This document shows positions 53,432 to 62,381 of a DNA stretch of 64,000 nt, one piece after another. Source of the DNA: Bacillota bacterium (GTDB lineage: Bacteria; Bacillota; SHA-98; UBA4971); contig JANLFY010000009.1 in assembly GCA_024653485.1 (NCBI GenBank), forward strand, positions 62,001 to 126,000, written 5' to 3'. The translations under genes were made by a program, and so were the position numbers. The notes beneath the pieces were generated by a model, which did not search any database, had not been told where the DNA came from, and saw only the letters and a program-made list of their open reading frames with translations. Positions within the stretch are counted from its first letter, which is position 1, and each line of letters starts with the position of its first letter.

Positions 53432-55797
53432 CTTCTTTCACTTCCTCTTTCTCCCCGGCCAGACTTGAGCGACCGACCCAGGAGGACTCTCTCGAGGTCC
53501 AACGGAAGCTCGCGGATCCTCCTCCCGCTTGCGTGGTAGACCGCGTTCGCTATGGCCGGTGCGAGGAGCTCGCATGTGGGTTCACCTATGGTCTTGGCCC
53601 CGTATGGTCCGTAAGAGTCCGGATTCTCGACCACTATCGGGACTACCTCAGGCATGTCCATGGACGTGGCGATGAGGTATTCGTCGAAATTGCTCGTCCT
53701 CGTGACGCCCCTTGCCATCTCGACCTCCTCGAGCAAGCCGTACCCCAGTCCCATCGCCACGCCCCCGTATATCTGGCCTTCCACCGTCGCGGGGTTTATG
53801 GCCCTGCCTACATCGTGGGCAGCGGCAACCTTCAGCACTTTGACCTTGCCCGTCTCGGTGTCCACCTCCACCTCAACGGCCTGGCACCCGTATACGTAGG
53901 TGAAGTACGCCCTTCCCTGACCGCGCTCTTCGTTCCACCAGACCTTCGGGCCCTTGTACCATCCAAACGCGGCCATGAGCTCGCCCCGGTCGTACGCGGC
54001 CTTCGCAACGTGGCTGAAGCTCACGTTTCGCGCCGGATCGTCTTCCGCGAATATCCTCCCCTCGGAGGCAACTAGCGCCTCGGATGACGTGCCGAGCAGC
54101 TCTCCGGCAACCGCCAGGAGCGTATGCCGGACCTTCCGGGCCGCGTCGCGCACGGCGTTCCCACCCATGGTGGTGCTCCGCGACGCGACCGTGGGCCCCC
54201 CGTCGGGGATGAGAGAGGTGTCGGTATCAACGAACACTATCGATTCGAGGTTGCACCCGAGCTCCTCCGCTGCGATCTGGCTGAATATCGTGCGAAGCCC
54301 TTGACCGTTTTCCGCAAGGCCGGCGTACACGTATACGCTGCCGTCCTGCTGCACGGAGACGATGGCGCCCGTGGCGTCCACGCCTTCACCGCCGAGGCTT
54401 ACGCCGCGGTAACTCGCAGCAAGCCCGACGCCACGTACAGTTCTCGTTCCCGCCTCGCGCGCCGCACCAGCGCGGGACGTCCTCTTCTCACGGTACCCGA
54501 TGGCGTCCGCAGCCTTCCGGATTACCTCCGCGAGGCTCACCACGTGATCGTCAAGAGCCTGCCCGGTCGCTGTGACAGACCCCTGCCGAAACCCGTTCTT
54601 GAGCCGAAGGTCCAGAGGATCCATGCCCAGCTCCGCAGCGAGCTCGTCCATGAGCGACTCGTGGGCGAAAGTGATCTGCGGGCTTCCGAATCCCCTCATG
54701 GCTCCGGTGTATGTGTTGTTCGTGTACACGCCGTACACGTCGGTCTTCACGTTCGGAACCTCGTAAGGCCCCGTCGCCTGGACGACCGAACGCCACGTCA
54801 CGAACGGCGTCATGGAGGCGTATGCCCCCGCGTCTGCCGTGATGCTGATCTCCATCGCCCGCAGCTCGCCATCTCTTGTGGCTCCCGCCTTGTACCTGAG
54901 CACGTAAGGGTGCCTCTTGTACCCTTCCATGATCGATTCTTCGCGGCTGTTCACCATCTTCACAGGCCGCCTCGTCTTGAGCGCCGCCAGCGCAACCCTC
55001 GCGCACATGCAGGACATGGTGTCGTCCTTTCCCCCGAACGATCCTCCCATCGCGCACTGCACGATGCGCACCTTGTTGAGACTGACGCCCAGGACCTCCG
55101 CTACCACGCGCCTCGCGGTGAACGGATTCTGCACAGACCCGTACACCGTGACCGACCCCTCGTTCGGGTTGGGCACCGCCACCGCCGCTTCGGGTTCGAT
55201 GTATGCGTGCTCGATGAACTGGGTGCGGTATTCGTGCTCGATCACGATGTCGGACGCGGCAAAGCCCGCGTCCACGTCGCCCTTGCGGACCTTGTGATGG
55301 TTGACGATGTTGCCGGGCGTATCATCGTGCAGGACGGGCGCACTCTCCGCCATGGCTTCCTCAGGGGAAAACACAGCAGGGAGTTCCTCGTAGTCCACCC
55401 GCACGAGCCCGAGCGCCATCTCGGCCGCGTCGACGGTATCGGCCACGACAACCGCCACGCCATCGCCCAGGTAGCGCGTCTTGTCGAAGGCGAGCACAGG
55501 CATGTCGCGCCGCACGGGCCCGAACGTCTTGGCTCCCGGAATGTCCTCGTGAGTGAGGACAGTGACTACTCCCGGGACCTTCAAAGCTTCCCTTGCGTCT
55601 ATCCGCACCAGCCTCGCATGCGGGAACTTCGCTCTCAATACCTTCGCATGGAGCATCCCATCGAAGTACAGGTCGGCCCCAAACTTGGCCCTCCCGGTGA
55701 CCTTCTCAACGGCGTCCACGCGCCTCGCACGGCGGTGCACAACGCAAAATCCGTTCTCGCGGCCGCCGTCGGCGGTTTCATCTCGAGCCATCGTCAC
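53428..55797 (-). CDS. Molybdenum hydroxylase molybdopterin-binding subunit (copy 2)
   Basis: About 789 residues from GTG at 55797 (GGAAAGGAGG 10 bases upstream); the frame is open to 55839. Xanthine dehydrogenase/aldehyde oxidase fold: AEKVTGRAKFGADLYF-like N-terminus (VEKVTGRAKFGADLYFDGML), GGSFGGKDDTMS, the MGD/MCD-binding AMRGFGSPQITFAHES, VVASRSTTMGG-type region and the active-site Glu in GAKTIGEPTCELLAPAIANA. It hydroxylates an N-heterocycle or aldehyde. Forms a unit with the FAD and FeS subunits that follow. Confidence 0.93.
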   Translation of the reverse strand: MTMARDETADGGRENGFCVVHRRARRVDAVEKVTGRAKFGADLYFDGMLHAKVLRAKFPHARLVRIDAREALKVPGVVTVLTHEDIPGAKTFGPVRRDMPVLAFDKTRYLGDGVAVVVADTVDAAEMALGLVRVDYEELPAVFSPEEAMAESAPVLHDDTPGNIVNHHKVRKGDVDAGFAASDIVIEHEYRTQFIEHAYIEPEAAVAVPNPNEGSVTVYGSVQNPFTARRVVAEVLGVSLNKVRIVQCAMGGSFGGKDDTMSCMCARVALAALKTRRPVKMVNSREESIMEGYKRHPYVLRYKAGATRDGELRAMEISITADAGAYASMTPFVTWRSVVQATGPYEVPNVKTDVYGVYTNNTYTGAMRGFGSPQITFAHESLMDELAAELGMDPLDLRLKNGFRQGSVTATGQALDDHVVSLAEVIRKAADAIGYREKRTSRAGAAREAGTRTVRGVGLAASYRGVSLGGEGVDATGAIVSVQQDGSVYVYAGLAENGQGLRTIFSQIAAEELGCNLESIVFVDTDTSLIPDGGPTVASRSTTMGGNAVRDAARKVRHTLLAVAGELLGTSSEALVASEGRIFAEDDPARNVSFSHVAKAAYDRGELMAAFGWYKGPKVWWNEERGQGRAYFTYVYGCQAVEVEVDTETGKVKVLKVAAAHDVGRAINPATVEGQIYGGVAMGLGYGLLEEVEMARGVTRTSNFDEYLIATSMDMPEVVPIVVENPDSYGPYGAKTIGEPTCELLAPAIANAVYHASGRRIRELPLDLERVLLGRSLKSGRGERGSERR

Positions 55798-55839
55798 GCC
55801 TAGCAGGCCTCCTTTCCGACGCCGTGCTTGATCATCCAC

Positions 55840-58179
55840 TCAACCGACCACGACGGTCGCCGCTCTTTCCCCGGCTTCCAGGGCGTGCTTCTTGAGAGCC
55901 GTGTACACCCTCTCCGGGGTTGCCGGTATGTGTGTCACCCATATGCCGGTCGCATCGTGGATGGCGTTGGTTATGGCGGGGGTGATGGGCACGCACACCG
56001 CCTCGCCTATCCCCTTCGCTCCGAAAGGACCCGACGGCTCTGGCTCCTCAACTATCACTGTCTCTATGTCAGGCGCGTCCATGGACGTGGGTATTATGTA
56101 CGTGGAGAAGTTCGGTGTCTTGGTGATCCCCCGTTCGATGATGGTGTCCTCCATGAGGGCGTATCCCATTCCCATGACCACGCCGCCCTCCGACTGCGCC
56201 TCAATGCCAGCTGGGTTTATTGCCTTACCCGGGTTGGGAATGGACACGGCCCGAAGGACCTCGACTTCCCCGGTGAGCGTATTCACCTCAACGAGGGCGA
56301 GCTGGGTGATGTATGAGTAGATCAAATGTGGAAGGCCGAAATACCCTTCCAGGCCCCGATCTGCCACCGGCCAGATGAAGTGCCCATCAGCCCTCACCTT
56401 CTTGCCCTGGCCTTCGGCCATGCGGGCGATCTCGCTGAACGACAGTCGCCCGCGCCCGCCGGAGGACACGGCGTCCCGGTCCGAACACGAGCTCGCTTCC
56501 ACGCCTCCCGGCCCGAAAGCGATGGCGTCCTTGGGTACTCGCAGCGCCTCCGAAGCAATGTCCGCCAGCTGGTCACGTATCTTGGCGGCCGCGCATCGGA
56601 TCGCGTTGCCGCCGGTGTACACCGATCGCGACGCCGTCGACGTGCCACAGTCCAGAGTGTGCCTTGAGTCCCCCGAAACGACTACGATATCCTCCAGAGA
56701 GCAGCCCAGGCTGTCCGCGGCCATCTGGGCGAAGGCCGTGGTATTGCCCTGACCTATCTCGGGACAGCTCACTCCCACGGCGAACCGCCCATCGGACAGC
56801 AGATCGATGGTGGCGGCCCCGTAGTCCGGCAACCCGACTCCGAGCCCGCACCCATGAAGCTCCGTGGCCAACCCGACGCCCCGTCTCTTGTAGGGCGCGG
56901 AAGGTCGCGCCTTCAGCTCCTCGCGACGTTTCCATAGCTCACACTGTGACGCGGCCCCGAGGGTGGCCAGAGCCCCCACAGACGCCGTCATGGTGTGGCC
57001 AAGCGCCGCCACGTCTCCGCGGCGGACTGCGTTCTTGCGCCGGAACTCGATCTTGTCCATGCCGAGCCGCTCGGCTATCATATCGACCTGGGTCTCCAAG
57101 GCGAAGGTGACTTGGTTCGCGCCGAAACCCCGGAACGCGCCGGCCAAGCCGTTATTGGTGTAAACGCAGAACCCCTCGAGCCTCACGTTGGGAACGCGGT
57201 AAGGCCCGCACGAATGCTCGATGGCAAGATTGACCACCGGACCTCCCAGGGACGCGTACGCCCCCGTGTCTGCGACCACCCGGACCTCGTTGGCAAGGAG
57301 CGTCCCGTCAGCCGCCGCCGCGGTCTTCATGCGGATCTTCATGGGATGGCGCTTCATGCCGGCGACCACCGATTCCTCGCGGGAAAGCACGATCTTCACG
57401 GGACGGCCGGTGCGAAGGGCAAGGAGAGCGAGGTAGATCTGAACGGTTATCTCATCCTTTCCCCCGAACGCGCCGCCCGCCGGGGTCGATACGACGTGGA
57501 TCTTCTTGGGGTTCATCCCGAGGGCGCGGGCTATCTGGAGCTGGTCCCTGAACGGATGTTGGCTTCCGCACCAAACCGTGATGTCACCATGCTCATCCAT
57601 CGCGGCGACCCCGCTCTCGGTCTCCATGAAAGCGTGCATCTGCCGGGGAGTGTAGTACGTGTTCTCCACCACCACCTCCGCCTCACGGAATGCGGTGTCC
57701 ACGTCCCCTCTTTCCACCTTGATGCGATGGTGGACGTTCCCTCCGTCATGCACTTTGGGCGACGATTCGAGCATCGCGTCCTCCGGGTCCTCAACCACCG
57801 GTAAGGGCTCGTACTCAACGCTGATGGCGCCTAGGGCCTCTCTCGCCTTCTCTTTGGAGACAGCGGCGACGAGAGCTATCGCGTCCCCCATGTAACGGAC
57901 CTTGTCGGAACAAAGCACGGGCTGGTCCGGAATGACGATTCCGAAGCCGTTCAGACCGGGCACGTCCCTGTGGGTCATCACGGTGACCACGCCTTCCATG
58001 GCTTCGGCCTTTGACGTGTCTATCCCTCTTATCAGAGCATGAGGATGCTCACTCCGAAGCACAGCTCCCCAAAGCATGTCGGGAAACGACAGGTCGGACA
58101 TGAACTTGAGCTTGCCAGTGACCTTGTCGAACGCGTCAATGCGGCTGACCCGGGCACCCACCCACTTCGGCTCGTTCAC
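55840..58179 (-). CDS. Molybdenum hydroxylase molybdopterin-binding subunit (copy 1)
   Basis: About 779 residues from GTG at 58179 (GGAGGG 6 bases upstream). Same fold as the copy below it, but clearly divergent. DAFDKVTGKLKFMSDLSFPD, GGAFGGKDEITVQIYLALLA, AFRGFGANQVTFALE, SASRSVYTGGNAIRCAA (in TASRSVYTGGNAI) and the active-site Glu in FGAKGIGEAVCVPITPAITN are all present. It ends two codons before the next gene's open frame. Its most likely FAD partner is the upstream copy at 58.5 kb; no dedicated [2Fe-2S] subunit is present. Confidence 0.93.
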   Translation of the reverse strand: MNEPKWVGARVSRIDAFDKVTGKLKFMSDLSFPDMLWGAVLRSEHPHALIRGIDTSKAEAMEGVVTVMTHRDVPGLNGFGIVIPDQPVLCSDKVRYMGDAIALVAAVSKEKAREALGAISVEYEPLPVVEDPEDAMLESSPKVHDGGNVHHRIKVERGDVDTAFREAEVVVENTYYTPRQMHAFMETESGVAAMDEHGDITVWCGSQHPFRDQLQIARALGMNPKKIHVVSTPAGGAFGGKDEITVQIYLALLALRTGRPVKIVLSREESVVAGMKRHPMKIRMKTAAAADGTLLANEVRVVADTGAYASLGGPVVNLAIEHSCGPYRVPNVRLEGFCVYTNNGLAGAFRGFGANQVTFALETQVDMIAERLGMDKIEFRRKNAVRRGDVAALGHTMTASVGALATLGAASQCELWKRREELKARPSAPYKRRGVGLATELHGCGLGVGLPDYGAATIDLLSDGRFAVGVSCPEIGQGNTTAFAQMAADSLGCSLEDIVVVSGDSRHTLDCGTSTASRSVYTGGNAIRCAAAKIRDQLADIASEALRVPKDAIAFGPGGVEASSCSDRDAVSSGGRGRLSFSEIARMAEGQGKKVRADGHFIWPVADRGLEGYFGLPHLIYSYITQLALVEVNTLTGEVEVLRAVSIPNPGKAINPAGIEAQSEGGVVMGMGYALMEDTIIERGITKTPNFSTYIIPTSMDAPDIETVIVEEPEPSGPFGAKGIGEAVCVPITPAITNAIHDATGIWVTHIPATPERVYTALKKHALEAGERAATVVVG

Positions 58180-58252
58180 ACGCGTCCCTCCTCGCAGAGC
58201 TCGGCATTCCCGTCCGTCGGCGCCCCGCTTTTTCACGACAACGCCCGTGTGG

Positions 58253-58480
58253 TCACCCGCCCCCCACCGGCGTGAGGATGTGCACAGCCGCGCCGTCGCT
58301 GAGCGGGGTTGCTTCATCTGCCCGCATCCCGTTCACGAGCACGATGATGTACACCCTATCTTCTATCCTCAGGCGATCCAGTAGGTCGCCAAGCGTGGCA
58401 CCCTCCTTGAGCTCCAGCTCGAACTTGTCTCTCTCCGCGTACCTGCGCATGGTGCCGAACAGAACGACGTTCACTTTCAT
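58253..58480 (-). CDS. MoaD/ThiS-like ubiquitin-fold sulfur carrier
   Basis: 75 residues from ATG at 58480 with GGGGAGG 10 bases upstream. MKVNVVLFGTMRRYAERD, ELKEGATLGDLLDRL and VNGMRADEATPLSDGAAV outline the beta-grasp fold, and the C-terminus is HILTPVGGG. The terminal Gly-Gly is adenylated by MoeB-type enzymes and thiocarboxylated for molybdopterin synthase; one extra Gly is present here. It overlaps the FAD-subunit gene and sits inside the hydroxylase operon, with a MoeB-like gene about 16 kb downstream. Confidence 0.87.
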   Translation of the reverse strand: MKVNVVLFGTMRRYAERDKFELELKEGATLGDLLDRLRIEDRVYIIVLVNGMRADEATPLSDGAAVHILTPVGGG

Positions 58481-59433
58481 GCCTGCCGAACCTCCCCGGC
58501 GCCGTCTCGATCGACCAGCAGTCCCAGCAAACCCTCGTATAGCAGGTTGCAAGCCATCTCGCGCCGGTACGCCTGCGAGCCCCTGACATCGGTGATCGGC
58601 ACGACGTCGCGGAATGCGAGACCCGAGACGTATCTCGCCTCCTCAGCGTTCAGCCTTCTCCCGCGCAGGGCGTTCTCCGCCGTACGAGCCCTCACGACGG
58701 TCGGAGCCACGGATCCGAAGGCGACACGCACCTCATCGAACACTCCGGGGCCAAGGCGCCGGGCGACGAAAGCCGCGTTCACGACGGATATGGCCATCGC
58801 CTTCCTCTGTCCCAGCTTGCGGAAGAACGAGACGTGTCGCGGCCCGAGAGCCCGAAACTTAACCCCGAGGACCAACTCGTCAGGACGGAGATAAGACCTC
58901 TTCGGTCCCACGAAGAACGACTCGACGTCCACCGTGCGAGTTCCTCGGGGACCCCTCACTTCCACGGATGCCTCCAAACAGAACAGCGGTGGTATCACAT
59001 CCCCCGCCGGGGAGGCGGTGCAGATGTTCCCTCCGATCGTCCCCCTCGCCCTTATCTGGGGAGAGCCGACGCACGCGCACGCCTCGGCGAGAAGCGGAGC
59101 GGCCGTCCTCACCACGCGGGACGCCGCGATGGCTTCATGGGTCGTGAGTGCGCCTATCCACACCACGTCGCCTTCGGCGACGCTTCCAGGCTCGTCCTCG
59201 CCCGCTGCCAGCACCCCTGTCTCCCCTTCGACTCGCACCCCCTCGAGCTCCCCCAGCCGACTGATGTCGACGATGACCGCGGGGACGCGCTTTCCCTCCT
59301 TGAGCTCGACCACGAGGTCGGTTCCGCCCGCCATTACGCGCGCCTCCGGCCCCCAACTCGCGAGGGCTTCCACGGCTTCGTCCAGACTCTTGGGGACCAC
59401 GACCCCTACCGGCATTGCGCCAAATGGCTTCAC
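58477..59433 (-). CDS. Molybdenum hydroxylase FAD-binding subunit (copy 1)
   Basis: About 318 residues from GTG at 59433. FAD motifs VMAGGTDLVVELKEGKR and CACVGSPQIRARGTIGGNICTASPAGDVIPPLFCLEA are present, then the C-terminal domain (FFRKLGQRKAMAISVVNAAFVA). Same family as the copy at 52.5 kb but longer. It overlaps preA by 4 bases (GTGA) and the MoaD-like gene by 4 bases. Confidence 0.93.
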   Translation of the reverse strand: MKPFGAMPVGVVVPKSLDEAVEALASWGPEARVMAGGTDLVVELKEGKRVPAVIVDISRLGELEGVRVEGETGVLAAGEDEPGSVAEGDVVWIGALTTHEAIAASRVVRTAAPLLAEACACVGSPQIRARGTIGGNICTASPAGDVIPPLFCLEASVEVRGPRGTRTVDVESFFVGPKRSYLRPDELVLGVKFRALGPRHVSFFRKLGQRKAMAISVVNAAFVARRLGPGVFDEVRVAFGSVAPTVVRARTAENALRGRRLNAEEARYVSGLAFRDVVPITDVRGSQAYRREMACNLLYEGLLGLLVDRDGAGEVRQA

Positions 59434-60635
59434 ACCGCTCCCACCTTTGGTTCGAGCCGTATACGCCCGTACACCGGGCAGACCGTGGCGCACATCCCGC
59501 AGCCCTTGCACTTCTTCTCGTCCACCACGGGCAGACGATCCTCACCGAGCTCGATCGCTTGATGCCCCCCGTCCCTGCAGGCGACGTAGCAGATATCATC
59601 CTTGACGCAGGTCTTGTGATCGATGGTCGCAACCACCTTGTGCAGGCGGGAGAGCCGAGAGTGTTCGACGATGTACGGGAGGGACTTCCCGACGAGCTCA
59701 CGGACGGAGTTCATGCCTTTCTCCTCGAGGAACACATCCAGCCCATCGATGAGGTCCTCGATGATCCTGAATCCGTGGCGCATCACGGCCGTGCAGAGCT
59801 GGATGTTCGTCGCGCCAACCAGGAGGAACTCCGCGGCATCGCTCCACGTGCTTATTCCACCGGCCGCGGCGATGGGGATGTCCACGGCCTTCGCGATCTC
59901 CGCGACGCACCGGAGGGCCACAGGCTTTATCGCCGGCCCCGAGTACCCGCCGAACGCGGAATACCCGCCCACGTTCGGGTATGGAATGAAGGTATCTAGG
60001 TCTATGCCTATGAGGCTCTTGAGGGTGTTGATGGCACACACGCCGTCTGCCCCCGCTCTCTTCACGGCGCGCGCCGCCTCGGTGATATCGGCTATCTGCG
60101 GTGTCAGCTTGATGATGACCGGGACGCGCCGGGCGGCCTCCTTGACCCAGCGCGCGGTACGCTCAGTGAGCTCGGGGTCTTGTCCGATCGTCGAGCCCAT
60201 CCCCCGCTCGGGCATGCCGTGGGGACACGAGAAACTGCATTCGATGAGGTCCACTCCCGCGGCCTCCAGCCTTCGCACGAGCTCCTGCCAGTCCTCCTTC
60301 TTCGCCCCCATGATGCTCGCCCCGACCACTCTGTCCGGGTACTCTTTCTTGAGTGCCCTTACGTCCTGTTCGACTTCGTCTATGTGACGCTCGGAGATGA
60401 GGTCGATGTTCTCGAGGCCCATCAGCTTCTTGTCTTCGTAGTCGATCCCCGCCATCATCGGGTACACGAGCTCAACGACCTCGGTCTCGACAGAAGTCGT
60501 CTTGAGGATCGCGCCGCCCCAGCCCGCCTCGAACGCTCTGGCGACCATCTCCGCGTTGTCTGTAGGCGGCGCAGCCGCGAGTGTGAAGGGATTAGGGAAC
60601 TTCACTCCGCAGAACTCGATGGATAAGTCCGCCAT
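59430..60635 (-). CDS. preA: Dihydropyrimidine dehydrogenase-type subunit PreA
   Basis: 401 residues. The FMN TIM-barrel (SIEFCGVKFPNPFTLAAAPP; ECSFSCPHGMPERGMG with the catalytic Cys; AAAGGISTWSDAAEFLLVGA) is followed by a C-terminal ferredoxin domain. The second cluster motif CKGCGMCATVCPVYG is standard. The first reads CVKDDICYVAC, with Asp where the second Cys is expected. With PreT it reduces uracil/thymine or oxidises the dihydro form using NAD(H). Good GGAGGG start. It is separated from preT by a peptidase gene. Confidence 0.92.
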   Translation of the reverse strand: MADLSIEFCGVKFPNPFTLAAAPPTDNAEMVARAFEAGWGGAILKTTSVETEVVELVYPMMAGIDYEDKKLMGLENIDLISERHIDEVEQDVRALKKEYPDRVVGASIMGAKKEDWQELVRRLEAAGVDLIECSFSCPHGMPERGMGSTIGQDPELTERTARWVKEAARRVPVIIKLTPQIADITEAARAVKRAGADGVCAINTLKSLIGIDLDTFIPYPNVGGYSAFGGYSGPAIKPVALRCVAEIAKAVDIPIAAAGGISTWSDAAEFLLVGATNIQLCTAVMRHGFRIIEDLIDGLDVFLEEKGMNSVRELVGKSLPYIVEHSRLSRLHKVVATIDHKTCVKDDICYVACRDGGHQAIELGEDRLPVVDEKKCKGCGMCATVCPVYGRIRLEPKVGAV

Positions 60636-60788
60636 CTCCGGTCCCTCCTGCAGGCAAGAATGCGTGCTTTCCGCTCCTCACGGCCGTCCGCCGCCCTGGC
60701 GAGGATGGAGGCTGGAGGGCTCGGGCCACCCACGTTTTTTCCCCAAGGTCTCTTGGGGATACGAGCTCGTGCCCGGCCGCGGATCCCG

Positions 60789-62339
60789 CTACGGCGCTAG
60801 GACGACCCTGCATCGCTTCCAACTTCGGTTGGGAATGTATGCGTCAGGATCAAGGGATACTGCCATCACCGGATGCCTCGTGCAGATCACGTGAACCTGG
60901 TCGCGCCCGGTGAGCGTGACTCTCTCTCGCGTCTTACGTTCACCGCCGTCGAGGAGCACATCTGCCTGAACGGGCCCGACCGCATCGCCCGAATTGATCA
61001 AGGCGAACTTCGTCACGAAGCCGCCCCCGGGTCTCGGAGAACAGCGCGCGTTTCGGATCTCGTAGGCGAAACTCGAGGTCGTGCCGAGCCACTCCTTCAT
61101 CAAGCTCTCGACCGGTTTGCCCGACACTCTCTGTGCGACCTTGACGAACTCCGCAAGCCCGGACGGCTTCGCGCGGTACAGTGATACATGCAGCCTGAGC
61201 GTCTCGAAGAACGCCTCATCCCCCAGAAAGTGGTGGACCATCCTGAGCCCCAGGGCCGCCCGGATACACACATGCCTGGGCGCGTCCAGCACCTTGCTCC
61301 TCGCCCATGAGAGAACGCTCTCCTCACCGCCTGGGCCGATGGCACAATCCGCGTGGTACCTATCGATCTCCTCGTGGACGAGCGCGGCTCTCGCCTCATC
61401 CCCGAGAACGCGTCCCACGACCTCGTACGCCATCAACCGAGCTAGCGCTTCGTGGAACCAAGTATCGCGGAACCCCACCGATATCGGGCTGCCCCACCAG
61501 ATGTGAGCGGTCTCGTGAGCGAGAGCCGCCACAAGACGCACTGTGGGCTCCTCCCCCGGATACCTGCGCCTCAGTACCGCTGTGAACCGCCTGGCCTCTG
61601 GCTCACCGAGAATCGAGGCGTAGGCGTCGATGACCCGGCAGAAGAGCTCCATCGCGCGCAAGCCTCCGTCCTTGAGACTAGGCCCTAGATAGAGGTCAAG
61701 CTGCACGCCTCTGTGGACCCTGCGCTCCAAGGTGAACCTGCCCGCCGCAAGCGCGAGGCCAGAAAGAGGATCCCTTACTTCCCACACGTAGACAGCCTGA
61801 TCATCCGTCTGGGACGATAGCACCAGGTCTCCGTCCACGACCGCGGTATTCCCGGGAAACGTCGCGCACGACACCCTCGCGGTGAACGAGTCGAACCCAG
61901 CCCCCACGGGGTACCACGCCGACCTGCGCGAAAGGCGCAGCCCGCCCTCGTCGACGTGCGTCCACCTGCCTCCCACCGGCCGCCCAGCGTACACGAAAGT
62001 GATCCGCGCTTCACGTCCTTCGTCGAAAGGCTCCGGCAGATTGACCCATACGGCCTTGAGTCCGGGTGCGTCAGCAAGTTCAGTCTCCCGCGTCTCCAAC
62101 CGCTCGCCGTCCATGACCACGGCCCGCACGGCGAGCCCGCTGTTCAATACGAAACAGTGCCTCGTTGCACCTGATACAAGAACCTTCAGTGCTACGATGG
62201 CTGTGGCCTCGATCTTCCCTAGTTCGACATCGGTCCGCACAGAGATGTCGTAGCGCGTGACCGTAGCCTCGTCGCCCGCGCGAGCGACCGAGGAGAAGAG
62301 ATGAGCCCTTTTCTGTCTGGCCACCCAGCCCACGCCCAT
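60789..62339 (-). CDS. M1-family (aminopeptidase-like) zinc metallopeptidase
   Basis: 516 residues. HETAHIWWGSPISVGFRDTWFHEAL gives HExxH-x18-E, the gluzincin zinc site of M1 peptidases. The N-terminal half is beta-rich (YDISVRTDVELGKIEATAIV, ARITFVYAGRPVGGRW), matching the M1 N-domain. The GAMEN exopeptidase motif is not evident, so aminopeptidase action is uncertain. No signal peptide is seen. ATG with GGAGGTGAG upstream. It sits between preT and preA on the same strand, 42 bp from preT and 153 bp from preA, an unexpected place for a peptidase. Confidence 0.85.
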   Translation of the reverse strand: MGVGWVARQKRAHLFSSVARAGDEATVTRYDISVRTDVELGKIEATAIVALKVLVSGATRHCFVLNSGLAVRAVVMDGERLETRETELADAPGLKAVWVNLPEPFDEGREARITFVYAGRPVGGRWTHVDEGGLRLSRRSAWYPVGAGFDSFTARVSCATFPGNTAVVDGDLVLSSQTDDQAVYVWEVRDPLSGLALAAGRFTLERRVHRGVQLDLYLGPSLKDGGLRAMELFCRVIDAYASILGEPEARRFTAVLRRRYPGEEPTVRLVAALAHETAHIWWGSPISVGFRDTWFHEALARLMAYEVVGRVLGDEARAALVHEEIDRYHADCAIGPGGEESVLSWARSKVLDAPRHVCIRAALGLRMVHHFLGDEAFFETLRLHVSLYRAKPSGLAEFVKVAQRVSGKPVESLMKEWLGTTSSFAYEIRNARCSPRPGGGFVTKFALINSGDAVGPVQADVLLDGGERKTRERVTLTGRDQVHVICTRHPVMAVSLDPDAYIPNRSWKRCRVVLAP

Positions 62340-62381
62340 CGCCTGGTTCTCACCTCCATGTGTTCGAGTGACATGGGACGC

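Noticed and set aside
54124-55803. 559-codon plus-strand frame opposite the molybdopterin subunit
   Set aside because: High GC gives long antisense frames; the minus strand has clear family motifs, and the plus product is Arg/His/Val-rich without similarity. The same holds for the long frames at 14557-16305, 49688-51583 and 41089-42555.
60720-60780. CCCCAAG/CTTGGGG hairpin next to TTTTTT as a terminator
   Set aside because: On the plus strand the T-run precedes the hairpin, and on the minus strand the hairpin is followed by A residues, so neither orientation is a canonical terminator.
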